From: Clavibacter michiganensis
GTDB taxonomy: Bacteria; Actinomycetota; Actinomycetes; Actinomycetales; Microbacteriaceae
Direction: 5' to 3'
DNA length: 64,000 nt
Assembly (NCBI GenBank): GCA_002150995.1
Contig: MDHJ01000001.1
Location: 2,046,001 to 2,110,000 of the forward strand
Numbering within the stretch: the first letter of the stretch is position 1; each line of letters starts with the position of its first letter. A program made the position numbers and the translations under genes. The notes under the pieces are model-generated. The model was not told where the DNA came from and searched no databases. It worked only from the letters and a program-made list of their open reading frames with translations. Below, in pieces: positions 8,353 through 18,436 of this stretch.

Positions 8353-10588
8353 CCCGGTACACGTCGTACACCGCGTCGATCCGGCGCACCGCGTTGAGCA
8401 CGCGGTCCAGATGCGTCACGTCGCCCATCTCGAAGACGAAGCGGCTGATCGCCAACCGGTTGGACGAGGTCGAGACCGAAGCCGACAGGATGTTGACGTG
8501 GTGCTCCGAGAGCACGCGCGTCACGTCGCTGAGGAGGCCGGAACGATCCAGCGCCTCCACCTGGATGTGCACGAGGAAGAGGCTCTTCGACGACGGCGCC
8601 CACTCCACCTCGATCATGCGGTCGGGCTCCGCCCGCAGCGAGTCCACGTTGTGGCAGTTCGCCTGATGCACCGAGACGCCGGCGCCGCGCGTGACGAAGC
8701 CGATGATCTCGTCGCCGGGCACGGGCGTGCAGCACTTCGCCAGCTTCACGAGGATGTCGGGCGCGCCGCGCACGAGCACCCCGGAGTCGCTGTTGCGGGA
8801 CACCCGCGAGCGCTGCGTGACGGCGAAGACCTCCTCGGCCTCGCCGCCGCTATCGCCCTGGATGGAGGAGAGCACCTTCTCGATCACCGACTGGGTGGAG
8901 ACGTGGCCCTCGCCGACGGCCGCGTACAGAGCGGCGACGTCGTCGTACTTCATGCTCTGGGCGACGTCGGAGAACGCGTCCTGGTTCATGAGCTTCTGCA
9001 GCGGGAGGTTCTGCTTCCGCATGGCACGGGCGATCGCGTCCTTGCCCTGCTCGATCGCCTCCTCGCGGCGCTCCTTCGTGAACCACTGCTTGATCTTGTT
9101 GCGCGCGCGAGCGCTCTTCACGAACGCCAGCCAGTCCTTGCTGGGACCGCTGTCCGGGTTCTTCGACGTGAACACCTCGACCACGTCACCCGTGGTCAGC
9201 GGGTTCTCGAGCGGCACCAGCCGGCCGTTCACCTTGGCGCCCATCGTCCGATGGCCGACGTCCGTGTGCACCGCGTACGCGAAGTCGACGGGCGTGCCGC
9301 CTGCGGGCAGGCCGATGACCTTCCCGTGCGGGGTGAAGACGTAGACCTCCTTGGCGCCGATCTCGAAGCGCAGCGAGTCGAGGAACTCCCCGGGGTCGGC
9401 CGTCTCGGACTGCCAGTCCGAGATGTGCGCCAGCCATGCGAGGTCGGTGTCGCCCTGGGGCGACACCTCCGCGGCGCGCCCGCCGTTCATCCGCTCCTTG
9501 TACTTCCAGTGCGCCGCGACTCCGAACTCCGCGCGCTGGTGCATCTCGTGCGTGCGGATCTGGATCTCCACCGGACGCCCCTTCGGCCCGATGACCGTCG
9601 TGTGCAGCGACTGGTAGAGGTTGAACTTCGGGGTGGCGATGTAGTCCTTGAAGCGGCCGGGAACCGGCGTCCAGCGGGCGTGGATCGCGCCGAGCACCGC
9701 GTAGCAGTCGCGCAGCGAGTCGACGAGCACGCGGATCCCGACCAGGTCGTAGATCTCGTCGAACTCGCGGCCGCGGACCACCATCTTCTGGTAGATCGAG
9801 TAGTACTGCTTGGGTCGGCCCGCGACCTTCCCGCGGATGCGGGCCGAGCGCAGGTCGTCGTTCACGCTGTCGATGACCTGCTGCACGAACTCCTCGCGCT
9901 GCGGGGTCCGCTGCTTGACGAGGTTCTCGATCTCGACGTAGATCTTGGGGTAGAGGACCGCGAACGACAGGTCCTCGAGCTCCCACTTTATGGTGGAGAT
10001 GCCGAGCCGGTGCGCGAGCGGCGCGTAGATCTCGAGGGTCTCCTTGGCCTTCCGCTCCGCCGAGGCGGACTCCACGAAGCCCCACGTGCGCGCGTTGTGC
10101 AGCCGGTCGGCGAGCTTGACCACCAGCACCCGGATGTCCTTCGACATCGCCACGACCATCTTCCGGACGGTCTCCGCCTGCGCGCTGTCGCCGTACTTGA
10201 GCTTGTCGAGCTTGGTGACCCCGTCGACCAGCATGGCGATCTCGTCGCCGAAGTCGTGGCGGAGCATGTCGAGCGTGTACTCGGTGTCCTCGACCGTGTC
10301 GTGGAGCAGGGCGGCCGCGAGCGTCTTGGGGCCGATGCCGAGGTCGGCGAGGATCTGCGCGACGGCCACCGGATGGGTGATGTAGGGCTCGCCGCTCTTG
10401 CGCTTCTGCCCTTCGTGGGCGCGCTCCGCGACCGCGTACGCCCGCTCGATGAGGCTCATGTCGGCCTTGGGGTGGTGGAGGCGCGCGGTGCGGATCAGCT
10501 GCTCGACCGCGCCGACGGGCTGCGCGCGCGAGAACAGGCGGGGCACCAGGCGCCGGAGCGACGCCGTGCTCGAGGTCGTCTCCGTCAT
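8339..10588 (-). CDS. rel: Bifunctional (p)ppGpp synthetase/hydrolase
   Basis: Makes and degrades the stringent-response alarmone (p)ppGpp. I set the start at ATG 10588, giving 749 residues, because GGGAGG lies about 8 bases upstream; an in-frame TTG at 10621 is less likely. Domains in order: HD hydrolase (His96-Asp97 in LLHDTVEDT), synthetase (YQSLHTTV near residue 322, then VEIQIRTHEMH), TGS (VYVFTPHGKVIGLPAGGTPVDFAY without gaps) and a C-terminal zinc-finger/ACT region with CCTPVPGDEI. As the HD motif is intact, it should be bifunctional. It lies downstream of the secDF-rhodanese genes but has its own likely promoter. Confidence 0.96.
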   Translation of the reverse strand: MTETTSSTASLRRLVPRLFSRAQPVGAVEQLIRTARLHHPKADMSLIERAYAVAERAHEGQKRKSGEPYITHPVAVAQILADLGIGPKTLAAALLHDTVEDTEYTLDMLRHDFGDEIAMLVDGVTKLDKLKYGDSAQAETVRKMVVAMSKDIRVLVVKLADRLHNARTWGFVESASAERKAKETLEIYAPLAHRLGISTIKWELEDLSFAVLYPKIYVEIENLVKQRTPQREEFVQQVIDSVNDDLRSARIRGKVAGRPKQYYSIYQKMVVRGREFDEIYDLVGIRVLVDSLRDCYAVLGAIHARWTPVPGRFKDYIATPKFNLYQSLHTTVIGPKGRPVEIQIRTHEMHQRAEFGVAAHWKYKERMNGGRAAEVSPQGDTDLAWLAHISDWQSETADPGEFLDSLRFEIGAKEVYVFTPHGKVIGLPAGGTPVDFAYAVHTDVGHRTMGAKVNGRLVPLENPLTTGDVVEVFTSKNPDSGPSKDWLAFVKSARARNKIKQWFTKERREEAIEQGKDAIARAMRKQNLPLQKLMNQDAFSDVAQSMKYDDVAALYAAVGEGHVSTQSVIEKVLSSIQGDSGGEAEEVFAVTQRSRVSRNSDSGVLVRGAPDILVKLAKCCTPVPGDEIIGFVTRGAGVSVHQANCHNVDSLRAEPDRMIEVEWAPSSKSLFLVHIQVEALDRSGLLSDVTRVLSEHHVNILSASVSTSSNRLAISRFVFEMGDVTHLDRVLNAVRRIDAVYDVYRVNGG

Positions 10589-10621
10589 CGTCCAACCTCC
10601 CAGGCGTGTGCTGGAGACCAA

Positions 10622-10627
10622 ATTATC
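10622..10627 (-). promoter_or_regulatory. Possible -10 element of the rel promoter
   Basis: GATAAT on the minus strand (close to TATAAT) lies about 34 bases upstream of the chosen rel ATG. It is one of very few AT-rich spots in the 163-base gap between rhodanese and rel. No convincing -35 element is found at 16-18 bases, so the call is tentative. Confidence 0.35.
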
Positions 10628-10751
10628 ACCGCGTCCGCGGGCTCCCGACCACGGACGCCGTCCTGACGCGCACAGGCCCGCCCGCCGTTCGGAAGCTCAT
10701 GGCGCAGGAGGCGAATGCCCGTCGACCGTGACGTCCGCGATGGGAAGCGGG

Positions 10752-11111
10752 TCAGGCGACGCGGCCCGGTCCTCCGTCGTCGGTCACGACGTCGCCGCCC
10801 ATCTCCGACCACGCGTGCATGCCGCCCGTGATGTTGGACGCCGCGAACCCGCCACGCAGGAGGGCCTGCGTCGCGAGGGATGAGCGGTGCCCGGAGCGGC
10901 AGACCACCACGATGTGCTCGTCCGTCGGGAGCTCGTCGACTCGTGCCTGCAGGTCGCCCAGGGGGATGTGGTGCGCCGCGGCGGAGTGCCCGGCCTCCCA
11001 CTCGTCGGGCTCCCGCACGTCGAGCAGCCAGGAGTCGCCGGTCGCGGTCCGGGCCTTGGCGGTCGCCGCATCGAGGTCCTCGGGGACGCCGGCCCCGTGC
11101 GCGCTGCTCAC
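10752..11111 (-). CDS. Single-domain rhodanese-like sulfurtransferase
   Basis: A 119-residue rhodanese domain with the active-site loop VVVCRSGHRSS, whose Cys would carry the persulfide, and the structural motif LLDVREPDEWEAGH. It starts at GTG 11111, which overlaps the secF stop by four bases (GTGA), so translation is probably coupled to secF. Such single-domain proteins handle sulfane sulfur or cyanide; the substrate cannot be inferred. It is probably the last gene of the long thrS-secF unit. Confidence 0.88.
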   Translation of the reverse strand: MSSAHGAGVPEDLDAATAKARTATGDSWLLDVREPDEWEAGHSAAAHHIPLGDLQARVDELPTDEHIVVVCRSGHRSSLATQALLRGGFAASNITGGMHAWSEMGGDVVTDDGGPGRVA

Positions 11112-12118
11112 GACTCCACCGACACGGCGGCGCGCTCGGCCTGGGCCCGGCTCGCGGCGGTGGCCGCCAGCGCGTCCCCGCGCTTCACCTTCGGCTCGCC
11201 CTCGCGGAGGTGCGCGTACAGCGGCGCGGCGATGAAGATCGTCGAGTAGGTGCCGACGATGATGCCGATGAACAGCGACAGCGCGATGTCGCGGAGCGTC
11301 CCGGCCCCGAGCACCACGGCCCCGATGAACAGGATCGAGCCGACCGGGAGGATGGCGACGATCGAGGTGTTGATCGACCGCACCAGCGTCTGGTTGACGG
11401 CGAGGTTGACCGACTGCCCGAAGGTCCGGCGGGATTCCTGCCCGTCCTCCGCGGTGTTCTCGCGGATCTTGTCGAAGACCACGACCGTGTCGTACAGCGA
11501 GTAGCCGAGGATCGTGAGGAACCCGATGACGGCGGCCGGCGTGACCTCGAAGCCCGTGATGCCGTAGATCCCCGCCGTGAGGACCAGATCGTGCAGCAGC
11601 GCGACGATGGCGGCCACGGACATCTTCCACGTGCGGAAGTACACGGACATGACCACGGCGGCCAGCGCGAGGAAGACCACGAGGCCCCACAGCGCCTGCC
11701 GGGTGATGTCCTGGCCCCAGGACGGCCCGATGAAGGACTCCGTGACGCTCGACGTCTCCACGCCGTACGCGGTCGCGAGCGCCTGGCGGACGGCGGTGCT
11801 GTCCGCCGGCTCCAGCTGATCCGTCTGGACGCGCACCGCGTCGGATCCGACCGACGAGACGCGCGCCGGGACCGACGTGACCGTGGCGACCGCGTCGCTG
11901 GCGATGTCCTGCGACTGCGACTCCACGCCGCTCACCGTGTACTCGGATCCGCCCGTGAACTCGATGCCGAACGTGAATCCGCCGCGGAGGAGCGGCCCGA
12001 GGATGGAGATGAGGATGCAGACGGCGGCGATGCCGTACCAGAGCCGACGGCGCCCGACGATGTCGAACGAGCGCTTGCCCGTGTAGAGGTCGTTGCCGAA
12101 CTCGGAGAAGCCAGCCAT
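11108..12118 (-). CDS. secF: Protein translocase subunit SecF
   Basis: Membrane partner of SecD that uses the proton gradient to help SecYEG complete export. It has 336 residues. The first membrane segment (WYGIAAVCILISILG) is followed by the family motif FGIEFTGGSEY, an extracytoplasmic domain, then five further membrane segments and the conserved GYSLYDTVVVFDKIREN. The ATG at 12118 shares one base with the secD stop (TGATG). Confidence 0.96.
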   Translation of the reverse strand: MAGFSEFGNDLYTGKRSFDIVGRRRLWYGIAAVCILISILGPLLRGGFTFGIEFTGGSEYTVSGVESQSQDIASDAVATVTSVPARVSSVGSDAVRVQTDQLEPADSTAVRQALATAYGVETSSVTESFIGPSWGQDITRQALWGLVVFLALAAVVMSVYFRTWKMSVAAIVALLHDLVLTAGIYGITGFEVTPAAVIGFLTILGYSLYDTVVVFDKIRENTAEDGQESRRTFGQSVNLAVNQTLVRSINTSIVAILPVGSILFIGAVVLGAGTLRDIALSLFIGIIVGTYSTIFIAAPLYAHLREGEPKVKRGDALAATAASRAQAERAAVSVES

Positions 12119-13962
12119 CAGTCGTCCCTGCTCGTGTCGTCGGCCCGCGGCGCGTCGAGGGTCGCGGTCTTCGTGGATCCGGTCGCGCCGCCCTGGGCGG
12201 CCTTGCGCTCGGCGATGGTCTGGCGGCGGGCCGCCTCCTTGGCGGCTGCGGCACCCCGCCCGCTGGCAGCGGTGGGGGTGCGGAACGTGGCCCGTCCCCG
12301 GTAGACCGCGCCGAGGGCGCGCGGGTCGAGCCCGCTCATGCGGTGGCCCTCCGCGAAGAACCGCCGGTTGGCGAGCAGCTGCAGGATCGGGTGGGTGAAC
12401 AGCGACACCACGATGAGGTCGATGATGGTCGTCAGCCCGAGGGTGAGCGCGAAGCCCTTGACGTTGCCCACCGCGAGGACGAACAGCACGGCCGCGGCGA
12501 GGAAGTTCACCGTGTCCGACGCGATGATCGTCCGGAGGGCCCGCTTCCAGCCCTGCTCGACCGACGAGACGAGACCGCGACCGTCACGGAGCTCGTCCTT
12601 GATGCGCTCGAAGTAGACGATGAACGAGTCCGCCGTGATGCCGATGGCCACGATGAGCCCCGCCACCCCGGCGAGCGAGAGCCGGTACCCCTCCCGCCAG
12701 CTGAGAAGCGTGATGAGCAGGTACGTGATGACCGCGGCGATCACGAGCGACGCGATGGTGACCATGCCGAGCGCCCGGTACTGCACGAGCGAGTACAGCA
12801 CGACGAGCACGAGCCCGATGAGGCCGGCGATGAGGCCGCTGGTGAGCTGAGACGAGCCCAGGGTCGCCGAGATCACGTCCGAGCTCTGCAGTGTGAAGCT
12901 GAGCGGCAGGGCGCCGAACTTCAGCTGGTCGGCCAGGGCCTTGGCGCTCTCCTGCGTGAAGTTGCCCGTGATGGACGGCTTGCCGTTGGTGACGACGCCC
13001 TGGGTGACCGGGGCGCTGATGACCTCGTTGTCGAGCACGAACGCGAACTGGTTCCGCGGGGACTCCAGCGTGATGAGGCGCGTCGACATGTCGCCGAACT
13101 GCTGCGTCCCGTCGCCGTCGAAGACCAGGTTGACGGACCAGGTGCCGGTGCTGACGCCCTGGCTGGACTGCTGCAGGCCGCTCGTAGCGTCGGAGATGGT
13201 GCTGCCGTCGACCTCGACCGGGCCGAGCACGTACTTCGCCGCTCCGTCGTCGGAGCAGGAGATGATCGCGCGGTCGGCGGGAGCCGCCTGGCCGTCGCTC
13301 TCCGGGGCGGTCGCGCAGTCGTACGCGGCGAACTCCGCCTGGAGCCGCGGCGTGACCCACGAGATGTCGCTGGGGCCCGTCGGCTCGGCGGTGGGCTCGT
13401 CGGAGAGCGTGGCGGGATCCGGCGTGGCCTCGGCCGCGGGAGTCTCGGCGGCGGGCGTCTCGGCGGCGGGCGTCTGGCCCTCGACCGTCGGCGTCGCGCC
13501 GTCGGCGGGTGCCGAGCCGTCGGTGGCGGTCGGGGTCGGCGTGGCGCCGACCGACGCGGTGCCGGCGGCGCCGATGAGCACGGGGCGCAGCTCGAGCTTC
13601 GCGGAGGACTGCAGCCGCTGCATGGTGGCCGCGTCGGGCTCGCCCGGCAGGCTCACGACGATGTTGCTGCCGCCCTGCGTGGTGATCTCGGCCTCGGAGA
13701 CGCCGCTCGCGTCCACGCGCTGGCGGATGATGGAGACGGCCTGGGCGAGCTGCTCGCTGGTGGGCCCGGACGACGACCCGTCGAGCTGCGGCGCGAGGAT
13801 GATCTGCGTCCCGCCCTCGAGGTCGAGGGCCAGCTTCGGGGTCCAGGACCCGTTGCTGAAGGCGACGCTCGCGGCGTTCCCGCCGGCCAGCAGGCCGATG
13901 ATGACGAGCAGCCAGACGAGCTTGCGCCGGGCCTTGCGTACGGGTGTGGGCGACTTTGCCAC
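12118..13962 (-). CDS. secD: Protein translocase subunit SecD
   Basis: Large Sec accessory subunit, 614 residues, starting at GTG 13962. It has an N-terminal membrane segment (about 15-33), the family motif LALDLEGGTQIILAP at 44-58, an extracytoplasmic head, and a C-terminal block of five membrane segments with GLIVAIGITADSFIVYFERI. An insert at about residues 135-199, rich in Pro, Ala and Thr and with three TPAAE repeats, interrupts the head domain; it is probably a flexible linker. The gene follows yajC, giving the usual yajC-secD-secF order. Confidence 0.96.
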   Translation of the reverse strand: MAKSPTPVRKARRKLVWLLVIIGLLAGGNAASVAFSNGSWTPKLALDLEGGTQIILAPQLDGSSSGPTSEQLAQAVSIIRQRVDASGVSEAEITTQGGSNIVVSLPGEPDAATMQRLQSSAKLELRPVLIGAAGTASVGATPTPTATDGSAPADGATPTVEGQTPAAETPAAETPAAEATPDPATLSDEPTAEPTGPSDISWVTPRLQAEFAAYDCATAPESDGQAAPADRAIISCSDDGAAKYVLGPVEVDGSTISDATSGLQQSSQGVSTGTWSVNLVFDGDGTQQFGDMSTRLITLESPRNQFAFVLDNEVISAPVTQGVVTNGKPSITGNFTQESAKALADQLKFGALPLSFTLQSSDVISATLGSSQLTSGLIAGLIGLVLVVLYSLVQYRALGMVTIASLVIAAVITYLLITLLSWREGYRLSLAGVAGLIVAIGITADSFIVYFERIKDELRDGRGLVSSVEQGWKRALRTIIASDTVNFLAAAVLFVLAVGNVKGFALTLGLTTIIDLIVVSLFTHPILQLLANRRFFAEGHRMSGLDPRALGAVYRGRATFRTPTAASGRGAAAAKEAARRQTIAERKAAQGGATGSTKTATLDAPRADDTSRDD

Positions 13963-14035
13963 CTGGACACTCGACTTTCTTCACGGTGGGCCGGCGGGAT
14001 CCGCGGAGCGCCCCGGATGGAGGGTGGGAGCGGGG

Positions 14036-14055
14036 CCGGGCGGCATGCCGCCCGG
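14036..14055. repeat. 20-nt perfect palindrome between yajC and secD
   Basis: CCGGGCGGCATGCCGCCCGG reads identically on both strands. It lies in the 130-base gap between the yajC stop and the secD start. It could form an RNA hairpin that partly terminates or processes the transcript, lowering secDF output relative to upstream genes. This role is inference. Confidence 0.5.
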
Positions 14056-14092
14056 GATCGGACGGACGGCCGGTGGCCGCCCGTCCGCTGGA

Positions 14093-14479
14093 TCAGGAGC
14101 GGCCGGTGGGGGCGTCGCCGTCGTCGAGGCGGCGGGCGGACGCGTCCGTGGTGCCCGTCTCGTCGACGACGTCGGTGGCCGGGGCGTCGTCCACCAGGAC
14201 GGAGGCGTCCTCGGCGACGGTCGGCTCGACCACGCGGGCGATCGTCTGGCGGTGCAGCTTCAGCACCGTGCCGGGCGAGACCTCCAGGTAGGCGAGGTTG
14301 TTCTCCTCGTCGAAGGACACGAGGGTGCCGTAGATGCCGGACGCGGTCATGACCTCGGCTCCGGGGACCATCTGGGTCTGGAGCGCGGCGAGGTCCTTCT
14401 GACGCTTCCGGCTGTTGCGGAACATGAAGAAGATGAGCAGCGCCAGGACGGCGAACATGATCAGGGTGAACGGGTCCAT
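14093..14479 (-). CDS. yajC: Preprotein translocase subunit YajC
   Basis: Small SecDF-associated membrane protein of 128 residues. It starts at ATG 14479 (MDPFTLIM), with AAAGG upstream. One membrane segment spans residues 4-20, followed by RKRQKDL and the YajC core motif MVPGAEVMTASGIYGTLVSF. The C-terminal tail, rich in Asp, Ala and Thr, is longer than in proteobacterial YajC and is probably disordered. It lies between ruvB and secD, the standard actinobacterial context. Confidence 0.93.
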   Translation of the reverse strand: MDPFTLIMFAVLALLIFFMFRNSRKRQKDLAALQTQMVPGAEVMTASGIYGTLVSFDEENNLAYLEVSPGTVLKLHRQTIARVVEPTVAEDASVLVDDAPATDVVDETGTTDASARRLDDGDAPTGRS

Positions 14480-14555
14480 GCGGGACGGGCCTTTCAGGTG
14501 CTGAGGGGTGACGGACACGACGAACCGGCGACGTTCCGCGGGAGGCCAGCTTGAA

Positions 14556-15656
14556 TCATAGGCCATCGCCGAACAGGGGCTCCTGGGGACTCCGAGCCCC
14601 CGGTGCGCGGGCCGTGCCCGGCGCGGAGGACGCGGCCTCGCCCGGCAGGGCGGGCGCCTCGAGGCCGAAGTGCCGCCACGCCGCCGGGGTCGCCACCCGA
14701 CCGCGGGGCGTGCGCGTGACGAGGCCGATCCGCACGAGGAAGGGCTCGACGACCGACTCGATGGTCTCGGCCTCCTCCCCCACCGACACCGCGAGCGTGT
14801 TGAGCCCGACCGGGCCGCCGCCGAAGCGCGTGAGGATGCCCCGCATCACGGCGCGGTCGAGGCGGTCGAGGCCGAGGGGATCCACGTCGTACAGGTCGAG
14901 CGCGGCGCGCACCGACTCGACGCCCGCCTCCGTCCCGTGCACGAGGGCGTAGTCCCGCACCCGCCGGAGGAGGCGGTTGGCGATGCGCGGCGTCCCCCGG
15001 CACCGACCGGCGATCTCGGCGACGGCCGCGCGCGCGATCTCGAGGCCGAGCATCCGCGCGGCGCGCTCGATGACCTGCTCCAGCTCGTGCGTCTCGTAGA
15101 ACTCGAGGTGCGCCGTGAAGCCGAACCGGTCCCGCAGCGGGCTCGGGAGCATGCCGGAGCGCGTCGTGGCGCCGACCAGGGTGAAGGGCGACAGCTCCAA
15201 CGGGATGGAGGTCGCGCCCGCGCCCTTGCCCACCATGATGTCGATGCGGAAGTCCTCCATCGCGAGGTAGAGCATCTCCTCGGCCGACCGCGCCATGCGG
15301 TGGATCTCGTCGACGAACAGGATCTCGCCCGGCACCAGCGCGGACAGCACGGCGGCGAGGTCGCCCGCGTGCTGGATGGCCGGCCCGCTCGTGAGGCGCA
15401 GCGGCCGGCGGCTCTCCTCCGCGACGATCATCGCGAGCGTGGTCTTGCCGAGCCCGGGCGGGCCCGCGAGCAGGATGTGGTCGGGCGAGCGGTTCTGCAT
15501 GGCCGCCGCGGTGAGCAGCAGCTCGAGCTGCCCGCGGACCTTGACCTGCCCGACGAACTCCGACAGCGAGCGCGGACGCAGGGCCCCCTCGAAGGCGAGC
15601 TCGGCGTCGGACTCGGGGACGGGGCTGGAGGCGTCCCCGTGCGCGAGGCCGCTCAC
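14556..15656 (-). CDS. ruvB: Holliday junction branch-migration helicase RuvB
   Basis: AAA+ motor of the RuvAB branch-migration complex; 366 residues from GTG 15656, which overlaps the ruvA stop as GTGA. Walker [10 protein letters not shown] and Walker [10 protein letters not shown] are present, as are the sensor ATTRSGML and arginine finger region LRDRFGF. The C-terminal winged helix contains RTPRGR. The extreme C-terminus carries a short Ala/Pro/Gly-rich extension before PLFGDGL. Confidence 0.97.
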   Translation of the reverse strand: MSGLAHGDASSPVPESDAELAFEGALRPRSLSEFVGQVKVRGQLELLLTAAAMQNRSPDHILLAGPPGLGKTTLAMIVAEESRRPLRLTSGPAIQHAGDLAAVLSALVPGEILFVDEIHRMARSAEEMLYLAMEDFRIDIMVGKGAGATSIPLELSPFTLVGATTRSGMLPSPLRDRFGFTAHLEFYETHELEQVIERAARMLGLEIARAAVAEIAGRCRGTPRIANRLLRRVRDYALVHGTEAGVESVRAALDLYDVDPLGLDRLDRAVMRGILTRFGGGPVGLNTLAVSVGEEAETIESVVEPFLVRIGLVTRTPRGRVATPAAWRHFGLEAPALPGEAASSAPGTARAPGARSPQEPLFGDGL

Positions 15657-16291
15657 CGCTCGCCCGTCGCGCCGGACGCGCCCGCCGGCTGCTGCGGTCC
15701 CAGCATGCCGAGCGCGACGCGGAGGAGGCGGGGCATGTCGGCGGGAGCGTCGGCGTCCGCGGCCGCGGCGACGGCGTCGTCGACCGCCGTGCGCGCGACG
15801 CGCTCGGACCAGCCGAGCCCGATGAGCGCCGTGACGACGTCGGCGCCGACCGCGACGACCGCATCCGGCACCGGTCGCGTCCGCGGAGCCGTCACGAAGA
15901 TCTTCCCCGCGAGCTGCAGGACGATGAGCTTGGCCGTCTTCGGGCCGATGCCGGACACCCGGCGGAAGGCGGCATCGTCCTCCGCGGCGACCGCTCGCGC
16001 CATGGCCTCCGGGTCGAGGTGCTCGAGCACGGCGAGGGCGGACTTCGGGCCCACGCCGGTGACGCCGCACAGCAGCTCGAAGGCCCGGAGCTCGTCGGGC
16101 CCGGGGAAGCCGAAGAGGGTGAGCGAGTCCTCGCGCACGACGAGCGATGTGAGGACGGTGGCCTCGGATCCGTGACGCAGCTCGAGCGCGTGCCGCGGCG
16201 TCACCGAGACGCCGTAGCCGACGCCCTGCACCTCCAGCAGGAGGGTCTGACCGGAGACGGACAGCACGGTGCCGCGGAGGGAGGAGATCAC
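15653..16291 (-). CDS. ruvA: Holliday junction DNA-binding protein RuvA
   Basis: Binds four-way junctions and loads RuvB. It starts at GTG 16291 ([12 protein letters not shown]) and has 212 residues. The N-terminal OB fold is followed by two helix-hairpin-helix motifs ([17 protein letters not shown] and [16 protein letters not shown]) and a C-terminal domain that contacts RuvB ([16 protein letters not shown]). It lies between ruvC (17-base gap) and ruvB. Confidence 0.96.
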   Translation of the reverse strand: MISSLRGTVLSVSGQTLLLEVQGVGYGVSVTPRHALELRHGSEATVLTSLVVREDSLTLFGFPGPDELRAFELLCGVTGVGPKSALAVLEHLDPEAMARAVAAEDDAAFRRVSGIGPKTAKLIVLQLAGKIFVTAPRTRPVPDAVVAVGADVVTALIGLGWSERVARTAVDDAVAAAADADAPADMPRLLRVALGMLGPQQPAGASGATGER

Positions 16292-16308
16292 GCCCCCAAC
16301 CCTACGAG

Positions 16309-16926
16309 CTAGCGCCGACCCCGCTGCGCACGCTCGGCAGCGAGCCAGGCGGACTGCGCGGCCGTCGGTCCGGCGGCCGGCGGCGCCCCCGGTGCGACCG
16401 CGCGCGGCACGGGCACCGGGGTGCCCGCGATGCCCGCTCGGGACATCCCCGCGCGCCACCCCGCGCAGATGGCGAGTGCGAGGGCGTCCGAGGCGTCTGC
16501 CGGGGTCGGCAGCTCGTCGAGGCCGAGGATCCGGGCCACCATCGTCGCGACCTGCTTCTTGTCGGCCTGGCCGTAGCCGGTGACCGCGGCCTTCACCTCG
16601 CTCGGCGTGTGCATCGCGACGTCGAGGCCGCGACGGGCGGCGCCCACGAGGGCGACGCCCGTGATCTGGGCCACGCCCATGACGGTGGACACGTTGTCCT
16701 GCGCGAAGACGCGCTCGATGGCCACGACCGCCGGGCGGTGCCGGTCGACCAGCTCCTCGATGCCGTCGCCGACCGCGAGGAGCCGGTGATGGAGCTCCGT
16801 CGTCGGGCTCGTGCGCACGACCTGCATGTCGACCAGACGGGCGGAGCGGTCGGCGAAGACGTCCACGACGCCCACACCGCACCGCGTCAGGCCGGGATCG
16901 ATCCCCAGGATCCGCACGGACGTCAT
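16309..16926 (-). CDS. ruvC: Crossover junction endodeoxyribonuclease RuvC
   Basis: Resolves Holliday junctions by paired nicking. It has 205 residues from ATG 16926. The RNase-H-like fold begins [17 protein letters not shown] with the first catalytic Asp; AIERVF supplies the catalytic Glu, and the C-terminal [12 protein letters not shown] supplies the last acidic residues. A Pro/Ala-rich tail after about residue 170 is not part of the core fold. It heads the ruvCAB genes. Confidence 0.96.
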   Translation of the reverse strand: MTSVRILGIDPGLTRCGVGVVDVFADRSARLVDMQVVRTSPTTELHHRLLAVGDGIEELVDRHRPAVVAIERVFAQDNVSTVMGVAQITGVALVGAARRGLDVAMHTPSEVKAAVTGYGQADKKQVATMVARILGLDELPTPADASDALALAICAGWRAGMSRAGIAGTPVPVPRAVAPGAPPAAGPTAAQSAWLAAERAQRGRR

Positions 16927-16965
16927 GCCACCCGCACCGCTCCCCCGCGCGGCGGCGATGAGGGC

Positions 16966-17730
16966 CTACTCCTCGTCGTCGTCGAGCGCCGCCTGCACGT
17001 CGGCGGGCACGTCGCTGTTGATGTAGATGTTCTGGACGTCGTCCAGGTCCTCCATGGCGTCGACGAGCTTGTTGACCTTGCGCGCGGTCTCCAGGTCGAC
17101 CTCGACCTTGACCTGCGGCACGAACTCCACGTCGGCGGAGTCGTAGTCGATGCCCGCCGCCTGGAGCGCCTGGCGCACGGCGACCATGTCCGAGGGCTCG
17201 CACTGGATCTCGAAGACCTCACCGTGGTCGGTGACGTCCTCGGCGCCCGCGTCGAGGACGGCCGCCAGGACGTCGTCCTCGGTGGGGGTCTCCGCGTGCG
17301 GCACCGCGAGGACGCCCTTGCGGTGGAAGTTGTAGGCGACGCTGCCCGGGTCGGCCATGGTGCCGCCGTTGCGGCTCATCGCCGTGCGGACCTCCGCGGC
17401 CGCGCGGTTCTTGTTGTCCGTGAGGCACTCGACGAGCATGGCGACGCCGTTGGCCGCGTACCCCTCGTACATGATCGTCTGGTAGTCGACGACCTCGCCG
17501 AGCAGGCCGGCTCCGCGCTTCACCGCGCGGTCGATGTTGTCGTTCGGGACGCTGGTCTTCTTGGCCTTCTGCACCGCGTCGACGAGGGTCGGGTTGCCCG
17601 ACATGTCGGCGCCGCCGATCTTCGCCGCGACCTCGATGTTCTTGATCAGCTTCGCGAACGACTTCGCCCGCCGCGAGTCGATGATCGCCTTCTTGTGCTT
17701 CGTGGTCGCCCACTTGGAATGTCCGGACAC
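16966..17730 (-). CDS. YebC/PmpR family protein (TACO1-like)
   Basis: A 254-residue protein starting [14 protein letters not shown], the signature N-terminus of the YebC family, from GTG 17730. Members were first described as transcriptional regulators; newer work links the family to relief of ribosome stalling at proline stretches, which would suit a proteome rich in proline. The acidic C-terminus ([11 protein letters not shown]) is typical. The gene lies between pdxT and ruvC, its conserved position in Actinobacteria. Confidence 0.95.
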   Translation of the reverse strand: MSGHSKWATTKHKKAIIDSRRAKSFAKLIKNIEVAAKIGGADMSGNPTLVDAVQKAKKTSVPNDNIDRAVKRGAGLLGEVVDYQTIMYEGYAANGVAMLVECLTDNKNRAAAEVRTAMSRNGGTMADPGSVAYNFHRKGVLAVPHAETPTEDDVLAAVLDAGAEDVTDHGEVFEIQCEPSDMVAVRQALQAAGIDYDSADVEFVPQVKVEVDLETARKVNKLVDAMEDLDDVQNIYINSDVPADVQAALDDDEE

Positions 17731-17806
17731 GGGTGGTTCTCCTTACGCGGCGTCTGCTCGCTGTCAATGATGGACCATCGGGCGGTCCCGCCGAGGGACC
17801 CCGGGG

Positions 17807-18436
17807 TCAGAGGGTGCGCCCCGAGTCCTCGACCATGTCGAGGAAGAGGCGGTGGAAGCGGAGGTCGCCGGTGACCTCCGGGTGGAACGACGTGCCGAGG
17901 AGCGCGCCCTGACGCACGGCGACCACGCGGCCGTCGTCGAGCGTTCCCAGCGCGCGTGCCCCCGGGCCCATCGAGTCCACCACGGGGGCGCGGATGAAGA
18001 CCGCGTGCACGGGCGGGTCGCCCAGCTCGGGGACCTCGAGGTCCACCTCGAAGGACGACGTCTGCGATCCGAACGCGTTCCGGCGCACGGAGACGTCGAG
18101 ACCGCCGATGCTCCGCTGGTCGTGGATGGCGTCCACGATCTCGTCCGCGAGCATGATGAGGCCGGCGCACGTGCCGTACACCGGCAGGCCGTCGTCGATG
18201 GCGGCGCGGAGCGGACCGGCGACGCCGAACTGCCGCGACAGCTTGTCCATGACGGTCGACTCGCCGCCCGGGATCACGAGCCCGGAGATGCCGGGGAGGT
18301 CCTTCGGCTGACGCACGAGCCGCGTGCGGGCGCCGAACCCCTCGAGCACCTGGACGTGCTCGCGGACGTCCCCCTGCAGCGCGAGGACGCCCACGACGGG
18401 GCCGTCCCCGTGCCGAGCCGAGGTGCTACCAGCCAC
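17807..18436 (-). CDS. pdxT: Pyridoxal 5'-phosphate synthase glutaminase subunit
   Basis: Class I glutamine amidotransferase that passes ammonia to PdxS for PLP synthesis. I set the start at GTG 18436, inside the last codons of pdxS (11-base overlap), giving 209 residues. The oxyanion motif GGES is at 57-60, the nucleophile Cys90 is in YGTCAGL, and His-Glu come from SFHPEVTGD near the C-terminus. Because of a missing base in pdxS, the frame of pdxT also runs upstream into pdxS, giving a false 525-residue PdxS-PdxT reading; see pdxS. Confidence 0.93.
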   Translation of the reverse strand: MAGSTSARHGDGPVVGVLALQGDVREHVQVLEGFGARTRLVRQPKDLPGISGLVIPGGESTVMDKLSRQFGVAGPLRAAIDDGLPVYGTCAGLIMLADEIVDAIHDQRSIGGLDVSVRRNAFGSQTSSFEVDLEVPELGDPPVHAVFIRAPVVDSMGPGARALGTLDDGRVVAVRQGALLGTSFHPEVTGDLRFHRLFLDMVEDSGRTL

